64,000 bases of DNA from Paracnuella aquatica (lineage in GTDB: Bacteria; Bacteroidota; Bacteroidia; Chitinophagales; Chitinophagaceae): NCBI RefSeq assembly GCF_003332885.2, contig NZ_QOWJ01000015.1, forward strand, positions 62,001-126,000, read 5' to 3'. The notes beneath the pieces are model-generated. The model was not told the origin of the DNA, did not search any database, and worked only from the letters and a program-made list of their open reading frames with translations. Below, one piece after another: positions 44,053-52,762 of this stretch. The position numbers and the translations under genes were made by a program. Numbering within the stretch: the first letter of the stretch is position 1; every line of letters starts with the position of its first letter.

Positions 44053-44493
44053 ATGCAAAACAACCAATTTAAAAAAGGCGAATTATACAGTTTTATCACC
44101 GGCAAGGCATCGATTGCCATTGCCCGCAGCCTGCAAAAGAAATTTAATGCCGCAGGCCTGCAACTGACCATTGAGCAGTGGAGTGTTTTGTATCATTTAT
44201 GGAAAGATGATGGCAAAAGCCAGCAGGACCTGTGCAACGCCACTTTTCGCGATAAACCCAGCATTACCCGCCTGGTAGATAACCTGGAAAAACTGGGCCT
44301 GGTGCAGCGGGTGCCTTCCGACTCGGACCGGCGCATCAATAAAATATATGTAACCAAGGCGGCACAAAAGCTACAGGAGCAAACCATGCAACTGGCCGAA
44401 GAAACCCTGAACGAAGCCCTTTCCGGTGTCCCCCCAGAACATGTGGACCTATGTAAGGAGGTGCTGCAGAAAGTGTATGATAATTTGAAGTAG
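44053..44493 (+). CDS. MarR family transcriptional regulator
   Basis: 146 residues from the ATG at 44053, which sits just after the operator palindrome. The winged helix is visible in LTIEQWSVLYHLWKDDGKSQQDLCNATFRDKPSITRLVDNLEKLGLVQRVPSDSDRRINKIYVTKAAQ, flanked by helices for dimerisation. MarR proteins repress their own operons and release DNA when a phenolic or acyl-type ligand binds. The next gene in the same direction is acyl-CoA dehydrogenase, 120 bases away, with a junction repeat between. Confidence 0.9.
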   Translation: MQNNQFKKGELYSFITGKASIAIARSLQKKFNAAGLQLTIEQWSVLYHLWKDDGKSQQDLCNATFRDKPSITRLVDNLEKLGLVQRVPSDSDRRINKIYVTKAAQKLQEQTMQLAEETLNEALSGVPPEHVDLCKEVLQKVYDNLK

Positions 44494-44579
44494 TCTGAAG
44501 TCCGATGTCCAAAGTCGGAAGACTGAGGTAACAATCAGACACCATCTTCGGACTTCGGACCTCCGACTTAGGACTTTTC
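44492..44579. repeat. Junction inverted repeat (word type agtccgaagtcgg)
   Basis: gtctgaagtccgatgtccaaagtcggaagac-like words on the left answer tcttcggacttcggacctccgacttaggac on the right. The words are related to those at 14640-14873 and 50039-50116. It lies between marR and the acyl-CoA dehydrogenase gene. Confidence 0.7.
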
Positions 44580-44614
44580 CAACTAACGATTTCTTAAACC
44601 TAAAAATAACCACC

Positions 44615-46399
44615 ATGAACACCATACAAGCAACAACAGCGCTGAAAGGCGGCGAGTGGCTGATCAGGCCCAGCGAACCGGCCAATACCTTCATCCCCGA
44701 AGATTTTTCGGAAGAGCAGCGCATGATCCGCGACATGTGCAAACAGTTCCTGGAAACCGAAGTGTGGCCGCAACTCGACCGGCTGGATGAATTGGAGCCG
44801 GGCCTGATGCGGTCGATGGTTGAAAAAGCCGGCGAACAGGGCTTGTTGGCGGCTTCCTTCCCCGAAGAATATGGTGGCCTGGGCAAAGACTTTGTTACCT
44901 CCACCATCATCAACGATTACCTCGGTGCCGGCCACTCGTTTTCCGTGGCGCTGGCGGCGCATACCGGCATCGGCACTTTACCCATTTTATATTTTGGAAA
45001 CGAAGCGCAAAAAAGCAAATACATTCCCAAGCTCATCACCGGCGAGTGGGTGGGCGCTTACGGCCTGACCGAACCCAACAGCGGTTCCGATGCCCTCAGT
45101 GCCAAAACTTCGGCTCGCCTCAGCGACGATGGCACGCATTATATTTTAACTGGCCAAAAATGCTGGATCACCAACGGCGGCTTTGCCGATGTGTTCACGG
45201 TTTTTGCCAAAATTGACGGCGATAAATTCACCGCATTCATTGTGGAGCGGGGCATGGAAGGGTTTAGCAACGGACCCGAAGAACACAAGATGGGCATCAA
45301 AGGTTCGTCTACCGTGCAACTGTATTTTCAGGATTGCAAAGTGCCCGCCGAAAACGTACTGGGCGAAATTGGCAAAGGTCATAAAATAGCGTTCAACATC
45401 CTCAACATCGGCCGCCTCAAGCTGTGTGCAGCAGCATTGGGCGGGGCCAAAATGGCGGCTTCTATTTCAACACAGTACGCCAACACCCGCGAACAGTTCA
45501 AACAGCCCATTGCGGCCTTCGGCGCCATCAAGCACAAAATCGCCGAAATGGCCATCCGCATATTTGCCTCCGAGAGTGCCCTGTACCGCACTGCACAGTG
45601 GATTGATGATAAAGAGAAAGAAGCACTGGAAAGCGGCAAGCCTTTTAACGAGGCCCTGCTGGGCGCTGCCGAAGAATATGCCATTGAATGCGCCATCCTG
45701 AAAGTTGTGGGCTCCGAGGCGCTGGATTATGTGGTGGATGAAGGTGTGCAAATTCATGGCGGCAACGGCTTTAGTGCGGAGTACAATATTTCACGTGCTT
45801 ACCGCGACAGCCGCATCAACCGCATTTTTGAAGGTACCAACGAAATCAACCGCCTGCTAACGGTGGACATGACCCTGAAACGGGCTATGCAGGGCCGCCT
45901 CAACCTAATGGGCGCTGCCATGGGCGTGCAAAAAGAGCTGATGTCGATCCCCGAATTTGGCGAAGGCGACGAAGCACCGTTTGCCGCCGAAACAAAGCTG
46001 GTAGAAGGCTTTAAAAAATCGGTGTTGCTGGCGGCCGGTGCTGCTGCGCAAAAGCTGATGATGGGCCTCGAAAGCGAGCAGGAAATTTTAATGCACATAG
46101 CCGATATGGCGCTGGAAACATTTGTGAGCGAAAGCCTGTTGCTGCGGGTGGAAAAACTGGCAGCCGCTGGCGGTGATACACAGGCGTACCAAGATATTTT
46201 GGGTTGCTACCTGTACGATGCAGCCGACCGGGTGCTGAAGCACGGCAAAGACGCCATCAATGCATTTGCCGACGGCGATGAACAGCGCATGATGCTGCTG
46301 GGCCTGCGCCGCTTTACCAAGGCGCAACCTTATAACAGCAAAGAGGCACGCCGCCGTATTGCTGCCCGCCTCATTGGCGCCAACGGATACGATTTGTAG
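44615..46399 (+). CDS. Acyl-CoA dehydrogenase
   Basis: 594 residues. The acyl-CoA dehydrogenase fold is clear: N-terminal helical domain, YGLTEPNSGSDALS and TGQKCWITNGGFADVFTVFAK (FAD binding), then C-terminal helices with YGGNGF-like IHGGNGFSAEYNISRAYRDSR and IFEGTNEINR with the catalytic-base Glu position of the MCAD type. A C-terminal extension of about 180 residues (430-594) resembles that of VLCAD-like Bacteroidota forms. The enzyme oxidises acyl-CoA to trans-2-enoyl-CoA with FAD; electrons pass to ETF. Presumed control by the MarR gene upstream is inference. Confidence 0.93.
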   Translation: MNTIQATTALKGGEWLIRPSEPANTFIPEDFSEEQRMIRDMCKQFLETEVWPQLDRLDELEPGLMRSMVEKAGEQGLLAASFPEEYGGLGKDFVTSTIINDYLGAGHSFSVALAAHTGIGTLPILYFGNEAQKSKYIPKLITGEWVGAYGLTEPNSGSDALSAKTSARLSDDGTHYILTGQKCWITNGGFADVFTVFAKIDGDKFTAFIVERGMEGFSNGPEEHKMGIKGSSTVQLYFQDCKVPAENVLGEIGKGHKIAFNILNIGRLKLCAAALGGAKMAASISTQYANTREQFKQPIAAFGAIKHKIAEMAIRIFASESALYRTAQWIDDKEKEALESGKPFNEALLGAAEEYAIECAILKVVGSEALDYVVDEGVQIHGGNGFSAEYNISRAYRDSRINRIFEGTNEINRLLTVDMTLKRAMQGRLNLMGAAMGVQKELMSIPEFGEGDEAPFAAETKLVEGFKKSVLLAAGAAAQKLMMGLESEQEILMHIADMALETFVSESLLLRVEKLAAAGGDTQAYQDILGCYLYDAADRVLKHGKDAINAFADGDEQRMMLLGLRRFTKAQPYNSKEARRRIAARLIGANGYDL

Positions 46400-46489
46400 T
46401 GTTGTAGATAGATAGGGACGGCACACTTTAGGCAGATGAAAACAACCCGTGCCGTTCCATTGTAAGCTGAAGTCACATGAGCCCATCCT

Positions 46490-46517
46490 AACCCCGGTCC
46501 TTGTACCGGGGTTTTTT
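46490..46517 (+). terminator. Terminator of the acyl-CoA dehydrogenase gene
   Basis: aaccccggt and accggggtt form a 9-bp stem with a 6-base loop, followed by TTTTTT. It lies about 90 bases after the stop codon. Confidence 0.8.
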
Positions 46518-46584
46518 ACTTACAATAAACCTGTTGCGATATGGTGATGATTGCTGGGAGTGAAAGCATTGTGCTCCATTGTTT

Positions 46585-47277
46585 TTATTCAGCAAAAAAA
46601 GCCTGCAGTTCGCGGCGCACCTGCTGCACCTGCTGGATTTGCCGGTGGCGTAGGTAAAGGTGCAACAAGCCGGTGCTAACCAGCACGCAAAAAATAATGG
46701 AAGCGGTGTAATACAGCGCCATAGTATCGGCCACTTCGGGTGCCCGGTGTATGCAATGCACATAATACACAATGCCGTAAAGGCCATAGGAAAAGAAAAT
46801 GGCCGCTGCAATAAACGACCGGCCCAGGCCTTTGCCAAACCTTACGGTTTGTTTTAGTTGTGCAGTAAAAAAATAAATGCCCAATCCAAACACCAGCATT
46901 AGGCCCACACCGCTGGTATACAGCACACTTTTTTCCTGCCAGCCAAACAGAACGGCAATAAAGGCTTCGTAAATAATATACAGGGTGGCGGCGCTGTACA
47001 GGGCTTTTTTCTTTACCGGCGTGTGGCAATACAGCGTAAGCAGGCCCAGCATCAGCGGGCTGTTGAGGTAGCCAAACAAAATGCCGCTGTTGTGCAGCAC
47101 TTGCGGGTGGGCCGCCAGCAGGCCGGTGTTGAGTGCATTGTGCACCACGGCAATGGCGCAATAAAGGGCCAGCGACAGCAGGCTTTTGTTGATAAACAAT
47201 CCAAGGAACAGGATGAGCACCAGCGGCGCCAGATAACACACGGTGGCCAGCACACCCAGCAGGTCATGGAGCTTCAT
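46585..47277 (-). CDS. Seven-helix membrane protein of unknown function
   Basis: 230 residues with about seven hydrophobic helices (first at 5-28, then near 33-53, 68-85, 92-112, 117-137, 150-172, 185-205) and a short charged C-terminus (LRHRQIQQVQQVRRELQAFF). No conserved polar catalytic motif was seen. Such proteins with a tail of this kind are frequent in Bacteroidota without known role; sensors or transport helpers are possible. The terminator of the convergent acyl-CoA dehydrogenase gene lies beyond its end. Confidence 0.7.
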   Translation of the reverse strand: MKLHDLLGVLATVCYLAPLVLILFLGLFINKSLLSLALYCAIAVVHNALNTGLLAAHPQVLHNSGILFGYLNSPLMLGLLTLYCHTPVKKKALYSAATLYIIYEAFIAVLFGWQEKSVLYTSGVGLMLVFGLGIYFFTAQLKQTVRFGKGLGRSFIAAAIFFSYGLYGIVYYVHCIHRAPEVADTMALYYTASIIFCVLVSTGLLHLYLRHRQIQQVQQVRRELQAFFAE

Positions 47278-47496
47278 AGCGGATTAATTCTTTGTCTAAG
47301 CAGTTAGGTATTGGGGCGGAAAATACAACCATCGCTGTATTTTCCTATATGATTTTTGTTAGTTTCGGGTAAATCCTATGGTGCCGGTCGTGCATTTACT
47401 GCAGCGCCGGCGCAACTTTACGAATGCCCGCGTTTGATACAGTGCAGTGCTCTTCTTCGGGCACACTTTTTTTACCAGTTTTTAAAAACCTGTTTT

Positions 47497-48342
47497 ATGC
47501 GTTGGATCGGCCGCAGAGAAAGTACGAACGTTGACGACCGCCGCGGCATTGGCGGCCCCGTTGCCATTGGCGGCGGCATTATTGGCGTCATTGCGCTGCT
47601 GGTAAATTTTTTATTGGGTGGCAATATCGACACCTCGCAACTGCCGCTGCCAGGCAACAGCGGCGGTGCGCCCATGAGCCAGCAGGAGCAGGCAGCGCAG
47701 GATAAGCAGGCCAAGTTTGTAAAAGTGGTGCTGGCCGAAACCGAAAACGTCTGGAACGAATTGTTTTCGCGCAGCGGGCAAAGCTATGTCGAGCCTACGC
47801 TGGTGCTGTTTACTGGCCAGGTGCAGTCGGCTTGCGGCGGCGCTACCGCGGCCAGCGGCCCGTTTTACTGTCCCGGCGATCAGAAACTATACATCGATCT
47901 TTCTTTTTACAACGACTTGTCGCAGCGCTTTGGTGCGCCTGGCGATTTTGCCATGGCTTATGTAGTGGCGCATGAAGTGGGCCACCATATTCAAACCCTA
48001 ATGGGGCGGTCGCAAAAAATGGCCCGCCTGCGTGGTGCCGTTAGCCAGGAGCAATACAACCGCCATTCGGTAGCCATGGAGTTGCAGGCCGATTTCCTGG
48101 CTGGTGTGTGGGCGCATTATGTGCAGGGGCAAAACCTGCTGGAGGAAGGCGATGTGGAGGAAGCACTACGGGCCGCAAACGCCATTGGCGACGACCGGCT
48201 GCAGGAGCAGGCACAGGGCCGTGTATCGCCCGAAACCTTTACCCACGGCACATCGGAGCAACGCATGTACTGGTTTAAACGCGGCTACCAAACCGGCGAT
48301 TTAAGTCAGGGGAATACGTTTAGGGAGTTGGGATTGGAGTAG
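47497..48342 (+). CDS. Neutral zinc metallopeptidase family protein (YpfJ-like)
   Basis: 281 residues. The start MRWIGRRESTNVDDRRG is the typical YpfJ/KPN_02809 N-terminus, followed by a membrane helix (PVAIGGGIIGVIALLVNFLLGG) and a low-complexity linker. The catalytic segment VVAHEVGHHIQTLMGRS contains HExxH, with LQADFLAGVW further on as the probable third ligand region. ACGGATAASGPFYCPGDQKLYID is also conserved. It should be a membrane-anchored zinc protease-like protein in the periplasm; no substrate is known. The frame is open 47 codons upstream without similarity. Confidence 0.88.
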   Translation: MRWIGRRESTNVDDRRGIGGPVAIGGGIIGVIALLVNFLLGGNIDTSQLPLPGNSGGAPMSQQEQAAQDKQAKFVKVVLAETENVWNELFSRSGQSYVEPTLVLFTGQVQSACGGATAASGPFYCPGDQKLYIDLSFYNDLSQRFGAPGDFAMAYVVAHEVGHHIQTLMGRSQKMARLRGAVSQEQYNRHSVAMELQADFLAGVWAHYVQGQNLLEEGDVEEALRAANAIGDDRLQEQAQGRVSPETFTHGTSEQRMYWFKRGYQTGDLSQGNTFRELGLE

Positions 48343-48347
48343 GAGTG

Positions 48348-48765
48348 GAGGGTTGACAGTTGGTAGTTGATAGTTGGTAGATGGCAGTTCCGAGTTTAGA
48401 GTTTGTGGTTTGGAGTTTTCATCTGGCTGCTATTGCCGTCATTGCGAGGCGCAGCAGTGTTTGTAAAATTGGAACAGCCAATGCGCCGAAGCAATCCCCG
48501 GCAAATTAAAAGGTAGAAGTCATTTTCGCTCCACTGTGCGATCTTATTTTTAAAACAAGGAGATTGCTTCGGCGCCCAAGTGTTTCCTGTAACAACGCTG
48601 CTGCTGCGCCTCGCAATGACGGTTGCGGTGCCTGGCGCAATCCTACTTCAGGCTGCCAATCCGAAATTTCATCTTAAACAATGAAACTCCAAACACTCAA
48701 CTATCAACTCTATACTCCCGACTCCGAACTACCAATTCCCAACTGTCAACTACCAACTATCTTTG
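48348..48765. repeat. Large nested inverted repeat with GTCATTGCGAGG-type core
   Basis: Outer words ttgacagttggtagttgatagttgg on the left pair with right words such as aactgtcaactaccaactat. Inside, a 22-base arm at 48436-48457 (starts ccgtcattgcgagg) is perfectly inverted at 48601-48622, and a 14-base arm at 48483-48496 (gcgccgaagcaatc) at 48562-48575. The complete element is about 420 bases long and lies between ypfJ-like and aminotransferase genes. Confidence 0.85.
48758..48765 (+). promoter_or_regulatory. -7 element TATCTTTG of the aminotransferase gene
   Basis: Full match to TAnnTTTG, 17 bases before the ATG at 48783. It lies at the end of the right arm of the large inverted repeat, so the repeat may affect the promoter. 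No clear -33 TTG was seen. Confidence 0.45.
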
Positions 48766-48782
48766 CCCCCGGAGATTAACAC

Positions 48783-50039
48783 ATGAAACTTTCGCATCTG
48801 TCCGAAACACTGATCGGTTCTGAAATTGTAAAACTGGGCGGCGAAATCCGCGAACGCATCCGCAAGGGCGAAACCATTTACAACTTTACTGTGGGCGATT
48901 TTGATCCTGCTATTTTTCCCATACCGGCCGAAATGGAAGCCGCCATCATCGAAGCGTACCGCCAGCACCTCACCAATTACCCCGCTGCCGAAGGCAACCT
49001 CGACCTGCGCCAAAGCATCGCCGAGTTTGTGCAACGCTACCAGGGCCTGAGCTACGGCGTGGATGAAATACTGGTGGCCTGCGGTGGGCGTCCGCTCATT
49101 TATGCCATTTACCGCGCCATTTGCGATGAAGGCGACAAGGTGATTTACGCCGTTCCTTCGTGGAACAACAACCACTATACGCATTTTGTATCGGGCGAAC
49201 ACGTTGTGATTGAAGCCACCGCCGAAAACAACTTCATGCCCAAAGCGGCCGACATTGCGCCGCATATTCAGTCGGCTACGCTGCTGTCGCTGTGCTCGCC
49301 GCAAAACCCCACCGGCACCACTTTTAGCAAGGAGGGCCTGGAAGCCATCTGCGACCTGGTGCTGGCAGAAAATGCCCGCCGCGGCGATGGCGATAAAAAG
49401 CTGTACCTGCTTTACGACCAGATGTACTGGCACCTCACTTACGACGGCATCGAGCATTACGACCCCGTATCGCTTCGCCCCGACATACGGCCTTACACCA
49501 TTTTTGTGGATGCGGTGAGCAAAGTATTTGCCGCCACAGGTGTGCGGGTAGGTTGGAGCCTTGGCCCTGCACCGGTGCTGGCAAAAATGAAAGCCATCCT
49601 GTCGCATGTGGGTGCCTGGGCGCCCATGGCCGAGCAAAAAGGTATTGCCCGGTTTTTACAACAGCACGAAGCCATTGATGCCTACTTGAAAGAATTTAAA
49701 GAAAAAATTTCGCTGCGCCTCCGCGGCATTTACGACGGGCTGATGCAGTTGAAAAGTGAAGGTTTGCCTGTAGATGCAGTGGCGCCGGAAGCAGCCATTT
49801 ACCTCACCATAAAAATGGACCTGGCCGGAAAAACCGGCGCCGATGGCACAGTGCTGCACGACCAGGCCGCAGTTACGGGCTACCTGCTCGAAGAAGCCAA
49901 GCTGGCCATTGTGCCGTTTTATGCTTTTGGTGCACCGAACGATTCGCCGTGGTACCGCCTGAGCGTAGGCACCTGCAAAGAAGAAGAAATAGGCAAAATG
50001 CTCCAGCAGTTGCAGGAGGCGTTGGAGAAGTTGAGTTAG
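48783..50039 (+). CDS. Pyridoxal-phosphate aminotransferase class I/II
   Basis: 418 residues. The fold type I pattern is complete: NFTVGDFDP, NYPAAEGNLDLRQSIAEF, SLCSPQNPTGTTFSKEGL, LYDQMYWHLTY, and the PLP lysine in VDAVSKVFAATGVRVGW near residue 245, with RLSVGTCKEEEI near the end supplying an arginine for the substrate carboxylate. It is close to aspartate aminotransferase-like enzymes of Bacteroidota, but the amino acid preference cannot be read from the sequence. Position downstream of a repeat, monocistronic. Confidence 0.9.
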   Translation: MKLSHLSETLIGSEIVKLGGEIRERIRKGETIYNFTVGDFDPAIFPIPAEMEAAIIEAYRQHLTNYPAAEGNLDLRQSIAEFVQRYQGLSYGVDEILVACGGRPLIYAIYRAICDEGDKVIYAVPSWNNNHYTHFVSGEHVVIEATAENNFMPKAADIAPHIQSATLLSLCSPQNPTGTTFSKEGLEAICDLVLAENARRGDGDKKLYLLYDQMYWHLTYDGIEHYDPVSLRPDIRPYTIFVDAVSKVFAATGVRVGWSLGPAPVLAKMKAILSHVGAWAPMAEQKGIARFLQQHEAIDAYLKEFKEKISLRLRGIYDGLMQLKSEGLPVDAVAPEAAIYLTIKMDLAGKTGADGTVLHDQAAVTGYLLEEAKLAIVPFYAFGAPNDSPWYRLSVGTCKEEEIGKMLQQLQEALEKLS

Positions 50040-50116
50040 TCTGAAGTCCGAGGTCCGAAGTCAGAAGATTATTTAAATTCCATCTTCCGACTTCGGACTT
50101 CCGTCTTCGGTCTTTC
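50039..50116. repeat. Junction inverted repeat (word type agtccgaggtccgaagtc)
   Basis: Left arm 50039-50067 holds ctgaagtccgaggtccgaag, the right arm 50081-50116 its complements (ttccgacttcggacttccg). It follows the aminotransferase stop codon. Its words are related to those at 14640 and 44492. Confidence 0.75.
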
Positions 50117-50356
50117 CTAATTCCTATTGATCAAAAAATGAAACGGCTTCAGCTCGGCATCTTCAATGGCGCGGAGCAAAGCGGATCGTTTGTGGGTAAT
50201 GCGGGTTCTTCTGGCCAGTTCATGCGCCTGGCAAAAAATGTTCAGACATTCTACCTGGCGCAATATGCGGTGCAGGCATTCAACCGTGTTTTCCAGCGAT
50301 TCCTGACCCATTCCCGACTTATACAAAACCAAAAGATCGCGGTTGTGGTTTTTCAT
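50117..50356 (-). CDS. Small protein of unknown function, possibly coupled to a mini-lipoprotein
   Basis: 79 residues, MKNHNRDLLVLYKSGMGQESL... with a regular helical pattern (LENTVECLHRILRQVECLNIF) and a basic stretch ARRTRITHKRSALLR. I do not recognise a family. It follows the tiny lipoprotein gene at 50381-50512 after 24 bases on the same strand, which supports it being real. No membrane segment is visible. Confidence 0.45.
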   Translation of the reverse strand: MKNHNRDLLVLYKSGMGQESLENTVECLHRILRQVECLNIFCQAHELARRTRITHKRSALLRAIEDAELKPFHFLINRN

Positions 50357-50380
50357 ACTGCAATCATTTTTTAAAAAAGC

Positions 50381-50512
50381 CTACCATCCTTTCTGCGAGG
50401 GGCAGCCACAATTGCTCTTTTTGCTGGAGCCGGTGTAATAGTTTTTCTGGCATCCCTCGAACACAAAAAGCATGGTCAATAACAGTGCCACGGCAGCAAG
50501 ACGGTTTTTCAT
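50381..50512 (-). CDS. Tiny cysteine-containing lipoprotein
   Basis: 43 residues: MKNRLAAVALLLTMLFVFEG, then Cys21 (lipobox-like FVFEGC), and a short tail ending SNCGCPSQKGW. The signal and the lipid cysteine suggest a small lipoprotein; the CGCP tail resembles short Bacteroidota lipoproteins of unknown function. It is too short to be found by length filters. It starts about 70 bases upstream, in divergent orientation, of the glycosyltransferase gene. Confidence 0.6.
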   Translation of the reverse strand: MKNRLAAVALLLTMLFVFEGCQKNYYTGSSKKSNCGCPSQKGW

Positions 50513-50582
50513 TCCTGTTTTTTTAAGATAACTGAATATTGAACAAATTAGTATTTAAAATGGCTGAAGGGAGGTGAAAAAT

Positions 50583-51680
50583 ATGCCTGATACAGGTAGT
50601 GGCAAAAAAAAAGTGCTGGTAGCACCCCTCGACTGGGGTTTGGGCCATACAACCCGCGCCATTCCCATCATTCACAGCCTGCTGCAGCGCGGCCACCGGG
50701 TGTACCTGGTGGGCAACAGCCAGCAGAAAAGTCTTTTACAGGCTGAATTTCCCCAACTCACTTACCTGCCGCTGGCGGGCTATGGTATAAAATATGGGGT
50801 TTCGGCTGTACAAACGGCAGCGCTGCTGCTGCGCCAGATTCCACAAATTTGGGCCGCGATACAGGCGGAAAAGCAATGGCTGGCGCAAATGATGTCAGTG
50901 CACAGCTTCGATGCGGTGATTTCCGATAACCGTTACGGCCTTTATCACCCAAAAGCACATTGCACCGTCATCACCCATCAGTTGCGCATCCAGGCACCGG
51001 TGGCGGCCGGACTGGTGCAGCGCATGCATTTTTCCCTGCTCCAAAAATTCAACGCCTGCTGGGTGCCCGATGTGGCCGGGGCGCCTGGATTGGCTGGCGC
51101 ATTATCGCATCCTCATCGCCTGCCTGCCATGCCTTTGCGGTACGTGGGCCCGCTAAGCCGGTTTGCAACGGGGCAACCGCAGCCGGAGCAAAGCGGTTTG
51201 CTGGTGCTGCTCTCCGGCCCCGAGCCGCAACGCACCCTTTTTGAAAACATCCTGTTGCCGCAACTGGTAAACGCTAAAATGCCGGTAACCCTGGTTCGTG
51301 GCCTGCCCGGCAGCCAGCAGGTGCTTCCCCCCGTTCCCGGTGTGCAGGTGTTCAATCATTTGCCTACAAAAGATTTGCAGGAAGCCATGCAGCGGGCATC
51401 CCTGGTGGTTTGCCGCAGCGGCTACAGTTCGGTGATGGACCTGGCCGCACTGGGCAAGCGCTCCATCGTGGTGCCTACACCCGGCCAAACCGAACAGGCT
51501 TATCTTGCACGGCATTTGCACCAGTCGGGCTTTGCGCTGGCGCAGCAACAGCAGGGTTTTGATTTAAAAAAAGCATTGAAAAAGGCGGCACATTTTACCT
51601 ATCACTTTCCCGAACCAGGCACAACCGACCTGCTGGCCGCAGCCCTCGACGAGTGGGAAGCAAATGCATCATCCATCTGA
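50583..51680 (+). CDS. GT-B glycosyltransferase (MurG/family 28-like)
   Basis: 365 residues from the ATG at 50583; a GTG three codons earlier is weaker. A Shine-Dalgarno-like GGGAGG at 50569-50574 precedes the ATG by eight bases, which is noteworthy in a phylum that rarely uses such sites. N-terminal VLVAPLDWGLGHTTRAIPII matches the glycine-rich start of GT-B enzymes, and VCRSGYSSVMDLAALGKRSIVVPTPGQTEQAYLA is the nucleotide-sugar-binding segment of MurG-like enzymes. The acceptor and sugar are unknown. The following DMT gene overlaps its end. Confidence 0.85.
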   Translation: MPDTGSGKKKVLVAPLDWGLGHTTRAIPIIHSLLQRGHRVYLVGNSQQKSLLQAEFPQLTYLPLAGYGIKYGVSAVQTAALLLRQIPQIWAAIQAEKQWLAQMMSVHSFDAVISDNRYGLYHPKAHCTVITHQLRIQAPVAAGLVQRMHFSLLQKFNACWVPDVAGAPGLAGALSHPHRLPAMPLRYVGPLSRFATGQPQPEQSGLLVLLSGPEPQRTLFENILLPQLVNAKMPVTLVRGLPGSQQVLPPVPGVQVFNHLPTKDLQEAMQRASLVVCRSGYSSVMDLAALGKRSIVVPTPGQTEQAYLARHLHQSGFALAQQQQGFDLKKALKKAAHFTYHFPEPGTTDLLAAALDEWEANASSI

Positions 51681-52579
51681 ATAACTTGAACGCTACAACA
51701 CCATCGAATAAATTGTCGGCGCATGCCGCCGTACTGGCTACCAACCTGGCTTTTGCAGCCAATTTTAGTTTTGTAAAAATGATCTCGCCGCGGCCGGTGG
51801 CACCGCTGGCCATCAACATGCTGCGGGTGGGTTTTAGCCTGCTGCTGTTTTGGCTCTTGTGGCTGGCGGCAAAAGAAAAGCAAGGCATCCGCAGGGAGCA
51901 CATCGGTCGCTTTGTGCTGTGCGGCCTTACCGGTGTAGCCATCAACCAAATGGCTTTTATCAAAGGGCTGACGCTTACTTCCACCGTGCATGCAGCCTTG
52001 CTCGGGCTGGCCACACCGCTGATCATTACCCTGTTTGCCGTGTGGATTTTAAAGGAAAAACTAACCCTTGCCAAAGGAAGTGGCCTGTTGCTGGGCATTG
52101 GTGGCGCCGTGCTGCTCATCGCCTCCAAAACCGGCACCGGTGCCGGCTCCAACCCGCTCCTGGGCGATGCACTGGTGCTGCTCAATGCCGTTTCGTACGC
52201 AGCGTATTTTATTTTGGTAAAACCGCTGATGCAAACGTATTCGGCGCTGCATGTAATGCGGTGGATGTTCACTTTTGGATTGCTCTTTATTTTGCCTTTT
52301 GCCTGGGCCGATACGGCGGCCATCGGTTGGGATGAATTGAACCCCGGCGGATTTGGTGCGCTGGCATTTATTGTAGTGGCCGGCACTTTTATGGCATATG
52401 TGTTCAATGCATATGGCATTCGCCAACTGGGCGCTGCCACTACGGGCTCTTACATTTACACACAGCCGGTTTTTGCCGTGCTGCTGGCTTCTTTTTTTCT
52501 TGCCGAAACCATAAGCTTCGACAAAGTGCTGGCTGCGGTGCTGATTTTCGCCGGGGTGTACCTGGTAGGAAGGAAGTAA
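51653..52579 (+). CDS. EamA-type DMT superfamily transporter
   Basis: 308 residues, ten hydrophobic helices in two repeated halves (first half from AHAAVLATNLAFAANFSF, second from LLGDALVLLNAVSYAAYFILVK). It should export a small metabolite. The start is not settled: GTG at 51653 gives an overlap of 28 bases with the glycosyltransferase gene, while TTG at 51686 starts six bases after that gene ends; both are non-ATG. It is a second member of this family in the window, distinct from that at 5468-6412. Confidence 0.8.
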   Translation: MGSKCIIHLNNLNATTPSNKLSAHAAVLATNLAFAANFSFVKMISPRPVAPLAINMLRVGFSLLLFWLLWLAAKEKQGIRREHIGRFVLCGLTGVAINQMAFIKGLTLTSTVHAALLGLATPLIITLFAVWILKEKLTLAKGSGLLLGIGGAVLLIASKTGTGAGSNPLLGDALVLLNAVSYAAYFILVKPLMQTYSALHVMRWMFTFGLLFILPFAWADTAAIGWDELNPGGFGALAFIVVAGTFMAYVFNAYGIRQLGAATTGSYIYTQPVFAVLLASFFLAETISFDKVLAAVLIFAGVYLVGRK

Positions 52580-52762
52580 GTCTAAATTTAAAGTTCAAAA
52601 ATCCGAAATCCGAAATCGTCGTTTTGCCCTTTTTCCGGGCTTTACCAAAATATTAGCCATTCCCGCCGAAATAGTTTTGCGGGTATGCATCCGAATGGCA
52701 AATTTTGCAACTGAAACACCTATTCATTCCGGCAGCCAACGGCACATATCTTTTAACCCACT

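Noticed and set aside
2485-50116. CRISPR array as an explanation for the repeated words at gene junctions
   Set aside because: The words are short, irregularly spaced and inverted between arms, with no constant repeat-spacer pattern and no cas genes in the window.
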